This document shows positions 41,527-51,283 of a stretch of DNA of 64,000 nt, in pieces. A model generated the notes under the pieces. That model did not search any database. It was not told the origin of the DNA and worked only from the letters and a program-made list of their open reading frames with translations. Position numbers and translations under genes: made by a program. The stretch comes from Mangrovihabitans endophyticus (GTDB lineage: Bacteria > Actinomycetota > Actinomycetes > Mycobacteriales > Micromonosporaceae). Numbering within the stretch: position 1 is the stretch's first letter; the number at the start of each line of letters is the position of its first letter. Location: positions 62,001 to 126,000 of the forward strand of contig NZ_BMMX01000013.1 of assembly GCF_014646155.1 (NCBI RefSeq), read 5' to 3'.

Positions 41527-41904
41527 GTGTTGGTGGATCTGTTGGAGGAGTACCGCAAGGCGAACGTCATCTTCGAGTCCGGTGACCCGCGGCGCGCCGC
41601 CCAGGTGCTGGAACCGATCGTGGCGGCGGAGCCGCACAATTCCGCGGTGCGGCAACTGCTGGCTCGGGCGTACTTCAACTCTGCCCAGCTCGCCGGGGCG
41701 GAGGCACAGCTACGCGCGCTGATCGAGCATGATCCGTCGGATCATTACGCACACCATGTGCTGGGCCGCACTCTCGAACGGGGCGGCCGTTTTCGCGAGG
41801 CGTTGCCGCATCTGCGGCTGGCCGCCGCGATGAAGCACCATCAGGACTACCGCGAGGCGGTGCAGCGGGTCGAGACGTGGTTGGGCAAGTCGGACCCCGC
41901 TTAG
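41527..41904 (+). CDS. TPR-repeat protein
   Basis: 125 residues with about three tetratricopeptide repeats (EYRKANVIFESGDPRRAAQV; SAVRQLLARAYFNSAQLAGA; AHHVLGRTLERGGRFREALP). It mediates protein contacts; the partner is unknown. GTG 41527 has GGGGGAG at suitable distance; ATG 41500 and GTG 41533 are alternatives. Followed by the Smr gene after 10 nt, likely the same transcript. Confidence 0.82.
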   Translation: MLVDLLEEYRKANVIFESGDPRRAAQVLEPIVAAEPHNSAVRQLLARAYFNSAQLAGAEAQLRALIEHDPSDHYAHHVLGRTLERGGRFREALPHLRLAAAMKHHQDYREAVQRVETWLGKSDPA

Positions 41905-41914
41905 GATCGCGGGC

Positions 41915-42199
41915 GTGAAGCTCAAGCTGGATCTGCACGACATCTTCAACAAGGGACATGAGATCGACCGCGCCCTGCGCGGCATCATCGACGAGGCGAT
42001 CGAGAAGAAAGCCACGCTCGTCGAGATCATCCCGGGCAAGGGGAGCGGCCAGCTCAAGAAAAAGGTGCTGCGGTTCCTCGACCAGAAGGAGATCAAGCAG
42101 CTCTATCACCGGGTGGAGAAGGACGGCGACAACTGGGGACGGCTGTTCGTGCATTTCCGGCACGACGCGCCGACCGGCCGCCGCGGACGCAGACGCTGA
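41915..42199 (+). CDS. Smr-domain protein
   Basis: 94 residues, essentially one Smr (small MutS-related) domain: LKLDLHDIFNKGHEIDRALR, then ATLVEIIPGKGSGQLKKKVL (the G-K-G-S-G loop), then LYHRVEKDGDNWGRLFVHFR. Smr domains bind or nick nucleic acids and some cleave RNA on stalled ribosomes; the D-L-H and G-x-G features are both present. GTG start at 41915. A basic tail (GRRGRRR) follows the domain. Confidence 0.88.
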   Translation: MKLKLDLHDIFNKGHEIDRALRGIIDEAIEKKATLVEIIPGKGSGQLKKKVLRFLDQKEIKQLYHRVEKDGDNWGRLFVHFRHDAPTGRRGRRR

Positions 42200-42339
42200 C
42201 ACCCGAGCCCGCGTCCGACCGAGATCCGCCCGAGGGAAACCGCTTGACCTGGGAAAGCTCGTGGTGCCAGGGTGACCGCATGATCCGGTTCACGCGGCAT
42301 CCACCCGATTGACGCTCGACCGCTCGGCGGTTCTACGCC

Positions 42340-43467
42340 GTGCGCGCCTGTCAGGGCGGCGTCCTGCTGTACCCGGTCTACGCCCTGCTGTTCGCCGACG
42401 CCGGCGTGTCGGCCGCCGGGATCTCGACCCTGTTCGTCGTCTGGTCGGTGGTCGCCTTCGTCGTCGAGGTGCCCTCCGGTGCCTGGGCCGACAGTTGGTC
42501 GCGTCGCCGGCTGTACGCGATCGGCGCCTTCCTCACCGCATCCGGTTATGCCTCGTGGCTCGTGTGGCCCGCCTACCCCGGATTCGCCCTGGGTTTCGTG
42601 CTGTGGGGGCTGGGCGGCGCGCTGGCCTCCGGGTCGATCGAGGCGCTGATCTATGACGAGCTGGCCGCCGACGGCGCCGCCGGACGGTACGCCGCCGTGG
42701 CCGGCCGGGGCGGCACCGTCGAGATCCTGGCCATGTTGTCCGCCACGGTGCTCGCCGCACCCGCGTACGCCTGGGGCGGATACCGCCTCGTCGGGGCGGC
42801 AAGTGTCGTCGTCACGGCGGCCGGTGGACTTGTCGCACTCGGGTTCGTCGAGGCCCCGCGCCGCCAGACGAGCGACGAATGGGGTGGTGCTGCCGGATAT
42901 CTCCGTACGATCCGTGCCGGGCTCCGTGATGTCACCCGCAGCCGCCGCGTCGCCTGGGCCGTGGCGGTGGCCGCCCTGGTGCCGGGCTTCACCGCCCTGG
43001 ACGAATATCTTCCCCTGGTCTCCCGTGCCGCCGGCGCGCCGACCGTGGCGGTGCCGCTGCTGTTCGCGCTGCCGTCGCTCGCCATGGCCGGCGGGAGTGC
43101 CCTGGCCGGACGGTTCGCCACCATCGGCCGCGGCCGGCTGGGCGGCGCCGTGGGCGTGGCCGCGGCGCTGCTGGCGGCGGGCGCGTTGAGCGGTCACCCG
43201 GCTGGCATGGTGCCGATCGCGGTGGCGTTCGGGGTGCTTCAGTTCGCCATCGTGATCACCGAGACGCGTTTGCAGGAGGCCATCTCCGGACGGGCACGCG
43301 CGACAGTGCTGTCGGTGGCCGGCTTCGTCTCCGAGGTCGTCGCGGTGCTGGTCTACACGCTGTTCGCGCTGGGCGCGCACGTCGCCGCGGTACCCCTGCT
43401 GTTCGCCGCCTGCGGCATCCCGCTGCTCGCCACCGCGGCAGCCATCGCGCGCCGCACGCCGGTCTGA
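42340..43467 (+). CDS. MFS transporter, N-terminus possibly damaged
   Basis: 375 residues with about eleven membrane helices. The A-like loop reads GAWADSWSRRRLYAIG after helix 2, the MFS motif. The first helix would normally be preceded by R-R-F-Y-A-V-R (encoded at 42325-42345), but the only start-type codon after the in-frame stop at 42310 is GTG 42340, inside that helix's lead sequence, without ribosome site. Either translation begins there with a short N-terminus or the original start was lost. Substrate unknown. It converges on the M28 peptidase gene with a 3-nt gap. Confidence 0.78.
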   Translation: MRACQGGVLLYPVYALLFADAGVSAAGISTLFVVWSVVAFVVEVPSGAWADSWSRRRLYAIGAFLTASGYASWLVWPAYPGFALGFVLWGLGGALASGSIEALIYDELAADGAAGRYAAVAGRGGTVEILAMLSATVLAAPAYAWGGYRLVGAASVVVTAAGGLVALGFVEAPRRQTSDEWGGAAGYLRTIRAGLRDVTRSRRVAWAVAVAALVPGFTALDEYLPLVSRAAGAPTVAVPLLFALPSLAMAGGSALAGRFATIGRGRLGGAVGVAAALLAAGALSGHPAGMVPIAVAFGVLQFAIVITETRLQEAISGRARATVLSVAGFVSEVVAVLVYTLFALGAHVAAVPLLFAACGIPLLATAAAIARRTPV

Positions 43468-43470
43468 GCC

Positions 43471-45861
43471 TCACACGGAGCGCGTCTGTGTCACGGCCAC
43501 CAGCTCGGACGTGTGTGAGCCGACGATGCCGACGTTCGCCGGACGGGGCTGCCACCCGGGTAGCCCGCCCAGGCCGTCGCTGCCGTCCATCACGCGCAGG
43601 CGCACCGCTCCGGGCGCACGTACCGTCAATTGCACGGTGACCCCCTCGGGCGGCGGTGCGTGGAAGACGAAGCCGAAGCCCCACGCCCCGCCGGCGGACC
43701 GGTCGACGCCCACCCGCCGACCGGCGATGGTGGCCGCGGTGACCGGGGTGTCCGCGCCCACGTGCAGGGTGAGGAGCCGCACCGGGCGTCGCGGAGTGAC
43801 CCGCAGGCGCATCGTGCGCAGCCCGCTCGACCGGTTGTCGCTCAGGACGGCGAGTTGCGGGGCGGGCAACGACGCCGCGGGCGCGGGACCGGTGTGCAGC
43901 GCCGTTTCGCCGAATGCGGGCAGTTCGTCGACGACCGGATGTGCCGCGCCGGAAACGTATCGGCCGGTCCAGCCGCCGGGCGCGGCCTCCGCGCTGAGCC
44001 ACTGCGCCTTTCCGGTGCCGGCGTCCAGGGCGTACATCAGGTGGGTGGGCTCCGGGTGGGCGGAATCGAAACGGTCCACGGCAAGGCCGATCGACGCACA
44101 AACGATCACGGCGACCAGGGCGGTGACCGACGGTGCGGCGCCGAGCCGGCGGGCCCGCAACGCGGGCAGGCCCTGCCGGCGACCGGCGGACGGGTGGATC
44201 AGGTCGACGACGGGCAGCAGCGCCAACGCGAGCAGCGTGCTGAAGAAGGCGGCGGACGCGGCCAGGTTCAACCCCAGGGCGGGGAAGAAGAGCGCCACGG
44301 TGGGCGCCAGCACCATGGTGGCGATGACACCGCCGACGGCCACCGCGGCGGGCCCTGCCGAGCCGCCGGGCCGCGGCGGGACGCGGCGGGGTGCGAGGGC
44401 GGCCAGCCCGGCGAGCGCGCCGGCCAGCGCCGGTATCGCGGTGAGGTAGGAACCGCCGGGGGCCAGCGCCGCGAGCGCCACGCCGAGCAGGGCCAGCCAG
44501 CAGAGCCCACCGACGGCCAGGGCGGTCGGGCTCACCCGGCGACGCAGGAGGGCGTACCAGGCGAAGACCACCGCGGCGACCAACGCCACCACCGCGACGC
44601 GGTACCAGCCGGGCCGGTAGGGGTCGACGGGCAGATTCGCGTACCCGGGACGGATCAGCCGCAGCAGCGTCCAGAGTCCCTGAGCCAGTGCCGGCGCCAG
44701 GACGAGCGGGACAAGAGCGAGCAGAACCCCGGCGGTCAGGTGCCGGCCACCCACCCGTCCGCGGCGCCGTGCCAGCCAGCCCAGCGCGGCCACGGCGAGC
44801 AGGGCGGCCACCGCGAGCGGCCACACCAGGACACCCGGATAGGTGATTTGGCCCCAGGGGACCGGAAAATATGTGGCGTCCCAGGACGCGGACAACGTCG
44901 TGAGGTCCCGCGAACCCAGGGCGCGGGTCACCGAGAGTGCATTGGCGCCCAACTGTTGCAGGCTGCGCCGGTCCATCGCGGACGGCCGGTCGGTGGGCGC
45001 GTGATACACCGCCGCGCCGTCGATGTAGGCGCTGTTCAGCCCGGCGAATCCGGCCTCCCGGAACGGGGTGAAGTCGGTGTCGTTGGGCAGCAGCCGATAG
45101 ACCTCAACGGCGAACGAGGTGCCGACCGGCCGCGGCGCGCCGCCGTAGAGCGAAACCAGCCGGGCGTTGTCCGCCGAGGTCTCGAACATGATCGCCGGGC
45201 CGGACGAGCCGCGGGCCTCCAGATTGATCACGATGCCGCCGTCGCGGGCCAGCGGGTGCTGGCCGACGAACGCCTGGGCGCCGCACAGGCACGCCTCCTC
45301 CCCGTCGGTGAGCACCAGCACGATGTCGTTGCGCGGCGTGGGACCCGCGGTCAGCGCCCGCGCGATCTCCAGGAGCGAGGAGACGCCCGCCGCGTCGTCG
45401 TTGCCGCCGGGGCCCGTCTGCACCGAGTCGTAGTGCGCCACCAGGAAGATCCGGCCAGTGGAGGCGGTCCCCGGGATCCGGGTGACCACGTTGCGCACGT
45501 GCGCCAGGCCGACGCCGCCGGCGCTGGACGACAGTTGACCGCCCTGCACCGAGACGGCGTCCTGCACCTGCGGATCGAGCCCCAGGCCGCGCAACTGCCC
45601 GATCAGGTGCTCGCGCACCCGTGTGTTCGCTGCGCTGCCGACCGGATGCGGCTTCGTGGCGATGGCCCGGACCTGCCCGAACGCGCGGTCGGCGTGAAAT
45701 TCGGCATCCGGCGCCGATGCCGCGGGCACGTCCGGCGGGGTGACCGCGGCGAGCGACCACCAGCCGGCCGCGACCACAGCCAGGACGGCGGCGAGGGCGG
45801 CAAGCGCGCGGCGGCGGGGCCGGGCCAGGGCACGATCGGCAAGGTCACGCATGGATGTCAT
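43471..45861 (-). CDS. membrane-bound M28-family zinc peptidase
   Basis: 796 residues. One N-terminal helix (about 18-40) is followed by the extracytoplasmic M28 domain with metal ligands in IFLVAHYDSV (His), GGNDDAAGVSSLLE (bridging Asp), LTDGEEACLCG (catalytic Glu pair), INLEARGSSGP (Glu/Asp position) and YHAPTD (His). Eight or so further helices come next (about 350-590), then a C-terminal beta-rich domain. The architecture is that of the Pff1/ER-type aminopeptidases found also in bacteria. Substrate unknown. ATG 45861 and ATG 45852 are both possible starts. Confidence 0.9.
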   Translation of the reverse strand: MTSMRDLADRALARPRRRALAALAAVLAVVAAGWWSLAAVTPPDVPAASAPDAEFHADRAFGQVRAIATKPHPVGSAANTRVREHLIGQLRGLGLDPQVQDAVSVQGGQLSSSAGGVGLAHVRNVVTRIPGTASTGRIFLVAHYDSVQTGPGGNDDAAGVSSLLEIARALTAGPTPRNDIVLVLTDGEEACLCGAQAFVGQHPLARDGGIVINLEARGSSGPAIMFETSADNARLVSLYGGAPRPVGTSFAVEVYRLLPNDTDFTPFREAGFAGLNSAYIDGAAVYHAPTDRPSAMDRRSLQQLGANALSVTRALGSRDLTTLSASWDATYFPVPWGQITYPGVLVWPLAVAALLAVAALGWLARRRGRVGGRHLTAGVLLALVPLVLAPALAQGLWTLLRLIRPGYANLPVDPYRPGWYRVAVVALVAAVVFAWYALLRRRVSPTALAVGGLCWLALLGVALAALAPGGSYLTAIPALAGALAGLAALAPRRVPPRPGGSAGPAAVAVGGVIATMVLAPTVALFFPALGLNLAASAAFFSTLLALALLPVVDLIHPSAGRRQGLPALRARRLGAAPSVTALVAVIVCASIGLAVDRFDSAHPEPTHLMYALDAGTGKAQWLSAEAAPGGWTGRYVSGAAHPVVDELPAFGETALHTGPAPAASLPAPQLAVLSDNRSSGLRTMRLRVTPRRPVRLLTLHVGADTPVTAATIAGRRVGVDRSAGGAWGFGFVFHAPPPEGVTVQLTVRAPGAVRLRVMDGSDGLGGLPGWQPRPANVGIVGSHTSELVAVTQTRSV

Positions 45862-45927
45862 CCAACCCTGTACGGTCCGGGCCGGGTACCCCGGCGATCT
45901 TCATGGCCGGTGGCATAGCGTTGATGC

Positions 45928-46269
45928 GTGACCGAGCCGTTCGACCCCGCCGCGGTGCTGGCGGAGTTCATCGAGCGGGTCGCGGCGTACGACCCGGCGC
46001 CTTCCGCCGCCCCGGTCGGGGTGGTCGGGGTGCGTACGGCTCTGGGCGAGGCGACCTTCGCGATGACCGACCATGTGGCACGTGCGTTGTGTCGCGCGCT
46101 GGTTCAATATCACGATCCGCACGATCGGGGCAGGTGCGCCGGCTGCGGCGGCCGTCACCTGGATGAGAACCTGCATTGCCGGGATTGCGGCCGGCTTCAT
46201 GGCATCCTCGGCGAGGTGATCGCTCAGCACGCCCGCCGGGTCGCCGCAGAGTCCACCGAGCAGACGTGA
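45928..46269 (+). CDS. small protein with zinc-ribbon-like motif
   Basis: 113 residues. The C-terminal half contains CAGCGGRHLDENLHCRDCG, a C-x2-C / C-x2-C arrangement that could bind zinc. The N-terminal half is helical (DPAAVLAEFIERVAAYD). I recognise no family. GTG 45928 start; divergent from the M28 gene with a spacer of about 66 nt. Confidence 0.65.
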   Translation: MTEPFDPAAVLAEFIERVAAYDPAPSAAPVGVVGVRTALGEATFAMTDHVARALCRALVQYHDPHDRGRCAGCGGRHLDENLHCRDCGRLHGILGEVIAQHARRVAAESTEQT

Positions 46270-46360
46270 CCATACCGATGTTGTGTCACGGACCGTGGTG
46301 GTACACGATCAGCCCAACACGCACCGCACTGGCAACCGTCGTCGACTGGGGTAACTGCAC

Positions 46361-47569
46361 ATGACTGAAGGGTCGGTCGCGCCCCGTAGCGTGACGGGCG
46401 CGAGCATGGGCACCGCTCCGGAGCGGCTGCGGGTCTTGCTGGTCGAGGATGACGAGGGTGACGCCTTCCTGGTCCGCGAGTTGCTCAGCGAGGCCGGCGC
46501 CCCCTTCGATCTGGTGGTGGCGACCAGCCTGAGCGGGGCACGACCGCTGATGCGGGGCGTGCACTGCGTGTTGCTGGATCTCGGTCTGCCGGATGCGGAG
46601 GGCATCGACGGCCTGCGCCGCTTCCTGTCCATCGCGGGCAGCGCGGCGGTGTGCGTGCTGACCGGCCGCTCCGACGAGCACCTGGGGGTGGCCGCGGTCG
46701 CCGAGGGCGCCCAGGACTACCTGGTCAAGGGCCAGGTGGACGGCGTGCTGCTGGTCCGTGCCCTGCGCTACGCGGTGGAGCGCAAACGTGCCGACGAGAA
46801 CGCCCGTCGGCTGCGCGAGGTGGAGCTGCGCCAGGCCGAGTCCGCTCGCTTGGAGCGGGGCCTGTTGCCGCAGCCGCTCATGCAGACCACGCGCGTCGCG
46901 GTGCACACGTTCTATCGTTCCGGACGCGCCATGGGTCTGCTGGGTGGCGACTTCTTCGACGTGGTCCAGGTCGGCGACGACAAGCTGCATGTGATCGTCG
47001 GCGACGTCTGCGGGCACGGGGTCGAGGAGGCCGCGCTCGGGGTGGAGCTCCGGGTGGCCTGGCGCGCGCTGGTGCTGGCCGGCGTCTCGGACGACGAGAT
47101 CTTGAGCGCCCTGGAACAGGTCCTGATGACCGAGCGCCGCGCCCGGGAGGTGTTCGCCACCGTGGCGTCCATCGCGGTCGATCTGGCCGGCAACCGCGCT
47201 ACCGTACGGCTGGCCGGCCATCCGCCGCCGGTGCTGCTCGCCGACGGCAGCGCCCAGCCGGTGTCCGCCCGCACCGGCATCGTGCTGGGCGTGCGTCCGG
47301 CACCCACCCCTGCTACCGACGTGGAGTTCACCGGCCATGACTGGTCCTTGCTGATGTACACGGACGGGTTGATCGAGGGAAAGACCGGCGACGGCAACGA
47401 GCGCCTGGAGGTGGCCGGCTTGTGTGATCTGCTCGGCGAGACGTCCGCGGCCGACGTGCCGCTGTCCGCGTTGCCGGCCTGGCTGGTGGGCCGAGCCGAG
47501 CAGGTCAACGGCGGGCCGCTGGCGGACGACGTGGCGATGCTGCTGATCTCCCGCGGAAACGGGCGATGA
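46361..47569 (+). CDS. response regulator fused to PP2C/SpoIIE-type phosphatase
   Basis: 402 residues. Receiver: LRVLLVEDDEGDAFLVRELL, phospho-acceptor Asp73 in VLLDLGLPDAEG, CVLTGRSDEH, YLVKGQVDG. A short coiled linker (RADENARRLREVELRQAESA) leads to the phosphatase domain with FYRSGRAMGLLGGDFFDVVQ, HVIVGDVCGHGVEEAAL (metal Asp), LAGHPPPVLLA and LMYTDGLIEGK. Such RsbU/RssB-like proteins dephosphorylate anti-sigma antagonists in partner switching. Stop overlaps the kinase start (ATGA). ATG 46361 is used; ATG 46406 is a later alternative. Confidence 0.92.
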   Translation: MTEGSVAPRSVTGASMGTAPERLRVLLVEDDEGDAFLVRELLSEAGAPFDLVVATSLSGARPLMRGVHCVLLDLGLPDAEGIDGLRRFLSIAGSAAVCVLTGRSDEHLGVAAVAEGAQDYLVKGQVDGVLLVRALRYAVERKRADENARRLREVELRQAESARLERGLLPQPLMQTTRVAVHTFYRSGRAMGLLGGDFFDVVQVGDDKLHVIVGDVCGHGVEEAALGVELRVAWRALVLAGVSDDEILSALEQVLMTERRAREVFATVASIAVDLAGNRATVRLAGHPPPVLLADGSAQPVSARTGIVLGVRPAPTPATDVEFTGHDWSLLMYTDGLIEGKTGDGNERLEVAGLCDLLGETSAADVPLSALPAWLVGRAEQVNGGPLADDVAMLLISRGNGR

Positions 47570-49194
47570 CGGTGTTCGCCTCGTGGACGCTGCGCCGCCG
47601 GGTGCTGGCCCTGTGCGTGACGGTGGGTCTGCTGCTCACCGCGCTGGGTGTGGTCGCCGTGCTGAGCGCGGCGGAGAACCGCCGGCAACTGGACAATCTG
47701 CTGAACCGGGCCGGGCCGATGCGGCTGGCCGGGGAGCAGCTCACCTCCGCGATGGTCGACCAGGAAACCGGCATCCGCGGGTACGCCATCAGCGGCAACG
47801 ACGACAACCTGGAGCCGTACCGGTCCGGGCTGCAGCAGGAGCGGCAGTTGCTCGTCCGGCTGGAGAGCCTGACCCCGCCGGGGGACACCCGCGTCCGGGC
47901 CGCGCTGGAAGCGGTTCAGCAGCGCACCCGGGCCTGGCACGCGGAGGTGGCCGATCCGGTGCTCGCCGCCGTGCGCGCCGACGGGCCGGAGGCCGGCCGC
48001 GCACTGATCGAGGCGGCAAGCACCACCCAGTTCGACGACCTGCGCATCGCCATCGACGCTCTGCAGGCCGAGATCCAGGTGTTGCGCGACCGGGCCGCCA
48101 CCACCGCGCGCGACACCAGCCGCACCCTGGTGGCCATCGAGATCGCCGCCGCGGCGATCATCGTGCTGGCCGGTGCGCTGTTGATGTTGCTGCTGGACCG
48201 GTTGGTGACGCGTCCGGTGCTCACCTTCGCCGAGCAGGTGCGCGAGGTGGCGGGCGGCAACTTCGAGCGGGAGATCTCCAGCGGCGGGTCGCCGGAGCTG
48301 GTCCGCCTGGCCGCCGACGTGGACGGCATGCGCCGGCAGATCGCCGCCGAGCTGACCGAGGTGCGTGACGCTCGCGGCCAGGTCGAGTGGGTGAACGATC
48401 AGCTCAAGCAGCAGGCCGACGAGCTCACCCGGTCAAACCGTGACTTGGAGCAGTTCGCCTACGTCGCCTCGCACGACCTGCAGGAACCCCTGCGCAAGGT
48501 GGCCAGCTTCTGCCAGTTGCTGCAACGGCGGTACGCCGGGCAGATGGATGAGCGGGCGGACCAGTACATCGCGTTTGCGGTGGACGGCGCGCAGCGCATG
48601 CAGCGGCTCATCAACGATCTGCTGGCGTTCTCCCGCATCGGACGGCTCACCAGCGGCTTCACCGAGGTCGACCTGAACGCGGTGCTCACCGAGGTGGCCT
48701 CGCAGATGGAGACCCGGCTGGCCGACGACGGCGAGATCACCTGGTCCGACCTGCCCACGGTGGAGGGCGAGGAACCGCTGCTCACCACGCTGTTCGTGAA
48801 CCTGATCGGCAACTCACTGAAGTTCCGCCGCCCGGACGCGCCGCCGGTCATCCAGATCAGCGCGGAGCGCGACGAGGACGACGCGCACTGGCGGATCACG
48901 GTGCGCGACAACGGCATCGGCATCGAAGCCGAGTTCGCCGACAAGGTCTTCGTGATCTTCCAGCGGCTGCACGCCCGGGACGCATACGAGGGAACCGGCA
49001 TCGGCCTGGCGATCGTGAAGAAGATCGTCGAATACCATGGCGGCCGGATCTGGCTCGACCTGGAGGTCGAGGAGGGCACCTCGATCAACTTCACGCTTCC
49101 GATGCCGGTGGTGCTCAGCCCGGCCGAGGAGAGCGGCCAGACAAGTCCGGAGAACCCGGCGCAGGATGACGAACTGAACGAGGTGACCACATGA
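47566..49194 (+). CDS. sensor histidine kinase with CHASE3-like and HAMP domains
   Basis: 542 residues. Helix 1 (about 12-34), a periplasmic-type CHASE3 four-helix region ([20 protein letters not shown] is the family's signature), helix 2 (about 190-212), and HAMP ([20 protein letters not shown]). A coiled coil is followed by the H-box of the phytochrome-like group ([19 protein letters not shown]). The ATPase domain has [34 protein letters not shown] and [19 protein letters not shown]. It sits between a REC-phosphatase and a REC-only regulator with 4-bp overlaps on both sides, so both are probable phosphotransfer partners. Confidence 0.92.
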   Translation: MTVFASWTLRRRVLALCVTVGLLLTALGVVAVLSAAENRRQLDNLLNRAGPMRLAGEQLTSAMVDQETGIRGYAISGNDDNLEPYRSGLQQERQLLVRLESLTPPGDTRVRAALEAVQQRTRAWHAEVADPVLAAVRADGPEAGRALIEAASTTQFDDLRIAIDALQAEIQVLRDRAATTARDTSRTLVAIEIAAAAIIVLAGALLMLLLDRLVTRPVLTFAEQVREVAGGNFEREISSGGSPELVRLAADVDGMRRQIAAELTEVRDARGQVEWVNDQLKQQADELTRSNRDLEQFAYVASHDLQEPLRKVASFCQLLQRRYAGQMDERADQYIAFAVDGAQRMQRLINDLLAFSRIGRLTSGFTEVDLNAVLTEVASQMETRLADDGEITWSDLPTVEGEEPLLTTLFVNLIGNSLKFRRPDAPPVIQISAERDEDDAHWRITVRDNGIGIEAEFADKVFVIFQRLHARDAYEGTGIGLAIVKKIVEYHGGRIWLDLEVEEGTSINFTLPMPVVLSPAEESGQTSPENPAQDDELNEVTT

Positions 49195-49646
49195 CCGGCC
49201 CGCTGCGGCACGATGGCACACCGATCGAGGTGCTACTGGTCGAGGACGACCCGGGCGACGTGCTGATGACCCAGGAGGCCTTCGAGGAGCACAAGGTCCG
49301 TAACCGGCTCACCGTGGTCTCCGACGGCGCCGAGGCGTTGTCCTACCTGCGCCGGGAGGGTCAGTACGCGGACGCCGTACGCCCGGACCTGATCCTGCTC
49401 GATCTCAACCTGCCCCGCCGCGACGGCCGCGAGGTGCTGGAGGAGATCAAGAGAGACGACGAACTGGGGCGCATCCCGGTGGTGGTGCTCACCACGTCGT
49501 CCGCCGACGAGGACATCCTGCGCAGCTATCAGTTGCACGCCAACGCGTACGTGACCAAGCCGGTCGACTTCGAGCGGTTCATCTCGGTGATCCGGCAGAT
49601 CGACGAGTTCTTCGTCAGCGTCGTGAAGCTGCCGCCTCGTGGTTGA
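49191..49646 (+). CDS. single-domain response regulator (Rcp1-like)
   Basis: 151 residues, receiver only: [20 protein letters not shown], phospho-acceptor Asp71 in [46 protein letters not shown]. The family is typically paired with phytochrome-like kinases having the H-D-L-Q-E-P H-box, as found directly upstream. No output domain, so it relays phosphate or acts by protein contact. It overlaps the inositol phosphatase start by 8 nt. Confidence 0.93.
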   Translation: MTGPLRHDGTPIEVLLVEDDPGDVLMTQEAFEEHKVRNRLTVVSDGAEALSYLRREGQYADAVRPDLILLDLNLPRRDGREVLEEIKRDDELGRIPVVVLTTSSADEDILRSYQLHANAYVTKPVDFERFISVIRQIDEFFVSVVKLPPRG

Positions 49647-50442
49647 TGGTGTCGACGAGCTGATCCGGGAGGTCGCGGCGACCGTCGTGCTGCCCCGGTT
49701 CCGCCGCCTCGGCGACGGGGACGTGCAGCAGAAGGCGCCCGGCGACCTGGTGACCGTGGCGGACCAGGAGTCCGAGCGTGCGCTGGCGCGCGGGCTGACC
49801 GCCCTGTTGCCCGGCTCCGAGGTGGTCGGCGAGGAGGCGGTCGCCGCCGACCCCGGCGTGCTGGGCCGGGTCGGCGACACCGGCGATGTGTGGGTGGTGG
49901 ACCCGGTCGACGGGACCAACAACTTCGCCGCCGGAAAGACGCCGTTCGCGATCATGGTCGCCTTGCTGCGCGGTGGCGAGCCGGTGCAGGCGTGGATCCT
50001 CGACGTGGTGGGCGACCGGATGGTGACCGCGGAGGCGGGTGCCGGAGCTTATCGCGACGGGGTGCGGTTGAAGACGCGCAGCGACGACCCGGGACCGGCC
50101 GAGCTGCGGGGTGTGGTGGCGTCCAAATACCTTCCGCCGGACATGCGCGCGGTGGCCCGGACGAACGCCCGGCATCTGGGCGAGGTGACCGCGGGCCGGC
50201 ACTGCGCCGGATACGAGTACCCCGCGGTCGCCACCGACGAGCAGCAGTTCTGCCTGTTCTGGCGGGTCCTGCCGTGGGATCACGTGCCGGGCGCGCTGAT
50301 CGTGCGGGAGGCGGGCGGCACCGTGCTGCACCTGGACGGCAGCCCGTACCGCCCGGTGGATGACGACCGCGGCCTGCTGGTGGCGGCCAACCCGGAGATT
50401 TGGCGTACGGCCCGGGACACGCTCTTCCCCGACGGGGTGTGA
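49639..50442 (+). CDS. inositol monophosphatase family protein
   Basis: 267 residues. The metal-binding motifs are present: [26 protein letters not shown] (the D-P-x-D-G-T-x-N-F signature) and [20 protein letters not shown] (the second signature, W-D-x-x-A/P-G). It hydrolyses phosphate monoesters such as inositol 1-phosphate; histidinol phosphate or nucleotide substrates are possible alternatives. GTG start at 49639 overlaps the response regulator gene, so it is part of the signalling operon at least transcriptionally. Confidence 0.92.
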   Translation: MVDGVDELIREVAATVVLPRFRRLGDGDVQQKAPGDLVTVADQESERALARGLTALLPGSEVVGEEAVAADPGVLGRVGDTGDVWVVDPVDGTNNFAAGKTPFAIMVALLRGGEPVQAWILDVVGDRMVTAEAGAGAYRDGVRLKTRSDDPGPAELRGVVASKYLPPDMRAVARTNARHLGEVTAGRHCAGYEYPAVATDEQQFCLFWRVLPWDHVPGALIVREAGGTVLHLDGSPYRPVDDDRGLLVAANPEIWRTARDTLFPDGV

Positions 50443-50447
50443 CGACC

Positions 50448-51221
50448 ATGCACGACTATCTGGCCGAGCTGATCGGCCTGCACGGTCGGCTGGCGGTGGT
50501 GACCGGTGGCGGCACCGGCATCGGCCGGGCGATGGCCGTGGCACTGGGCCGGGCCGGGGCGCGGATCGTGGTGGTCGGCCGCCGGGCCGGGCCGCTGGAC
50601 GAGACGGTGGCGGAACTGACCGGGCACGGCGCCGTCGCCGCCGCGGTCACCGCGGACCTGGCCGACCGGCCCGCGTTGCACGCCGCCGTCGCGGCGGTCG
50701 GTGAGCGGCACGGTTCGCCGGACATTCTGGTGAACGCGGCGGGCGTGAACCCGCGACCGCCGCTGGACGAGCTCGGCGCGGATGTCTGGGACGCCGTGCT
50801 GGCCGCCAACCTCACCGCGCCGTTCCTGCTCGGGCAGGCGTTCGGCCCGGCGATGGCGGCGCGCGGCTGGGGGCGGATCATCAACGTCGCGTCCCAGCAG
50901 GCGTTCCGCGCGTTCGGCAACAGCGGGGCGTACGGGGTCTCCAAGGCCGGCCTGGTGGCGCTGACCCGGTCGCAGGCCGAGGCATGGTCGCGGCACGGCG
51001 TGTGCTGCAACGCGGTGGCGCCCGGCCTGGTGCGCACGCCGATGACCGAGCAGGTGTTCGCCGAACCGGCGCGCGCCGCGACGCACGAGGCGCGCGCGCT
51101 GACCGGGCGCAACGGCGTCCCCGCCGACTTCGCCGGGTGCGCCGTCTATCTGGCCGGCAACGCGAGCAGCGCCGTGACCGGCCAGACACTCTTCGTCGAT
51201 GGTGGATATTCCGCCACCTGA
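50448..51221 (+). CDS. short-chain dehydrogenase/reductase
   Basis: 257 residues from ATG 50448. [20 protein letters not shown] is the Rossmann cofactor motif; the Arg-rich end of strand 2 ([11 protein letters not shown]) suggests NADP(H). [10 protein letters not shown], the catalytic Ser in [13 protein letters not shown] and AYGVSKAG (Y-x3-K) complete the site; the C-terminal [15 protein letters not shown] is classical. Resembles gluconate 5-dehydrogenase/3-ketoacyl reductase types; substrate unknown. Starts 5 nt after the phosphatase stop. Confidence 0.92.
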   Translation: MHDYLAELIGLHGRLAVVTGGGTGIGRAMAVALGRAGARIVVVGRRAGPLDETVAELTGHGAVAAAVTADLADRPALHAAVAAVGERHGSPDILVNAAGVNPRPPLDELGADVWDAVLAANLTAPFLLGQAFGPAMAARGWGRIINVASQQAFRAFGNSGAYGVSKAGLVALTRSQAEAWSRHGVCCNAVAPGLVRTPMTEQVFAEPARAATHEARALTGRNGVPADFAGCAVYLAGNASSAVTGQTLFVDGGYSAT

Positions 51222-51283
51222 GCGCCTGCCGCTGCGACCGCGCGCGAGGTAGAGTCCGACGCCCGGAGACAGGGAGGAAGATC

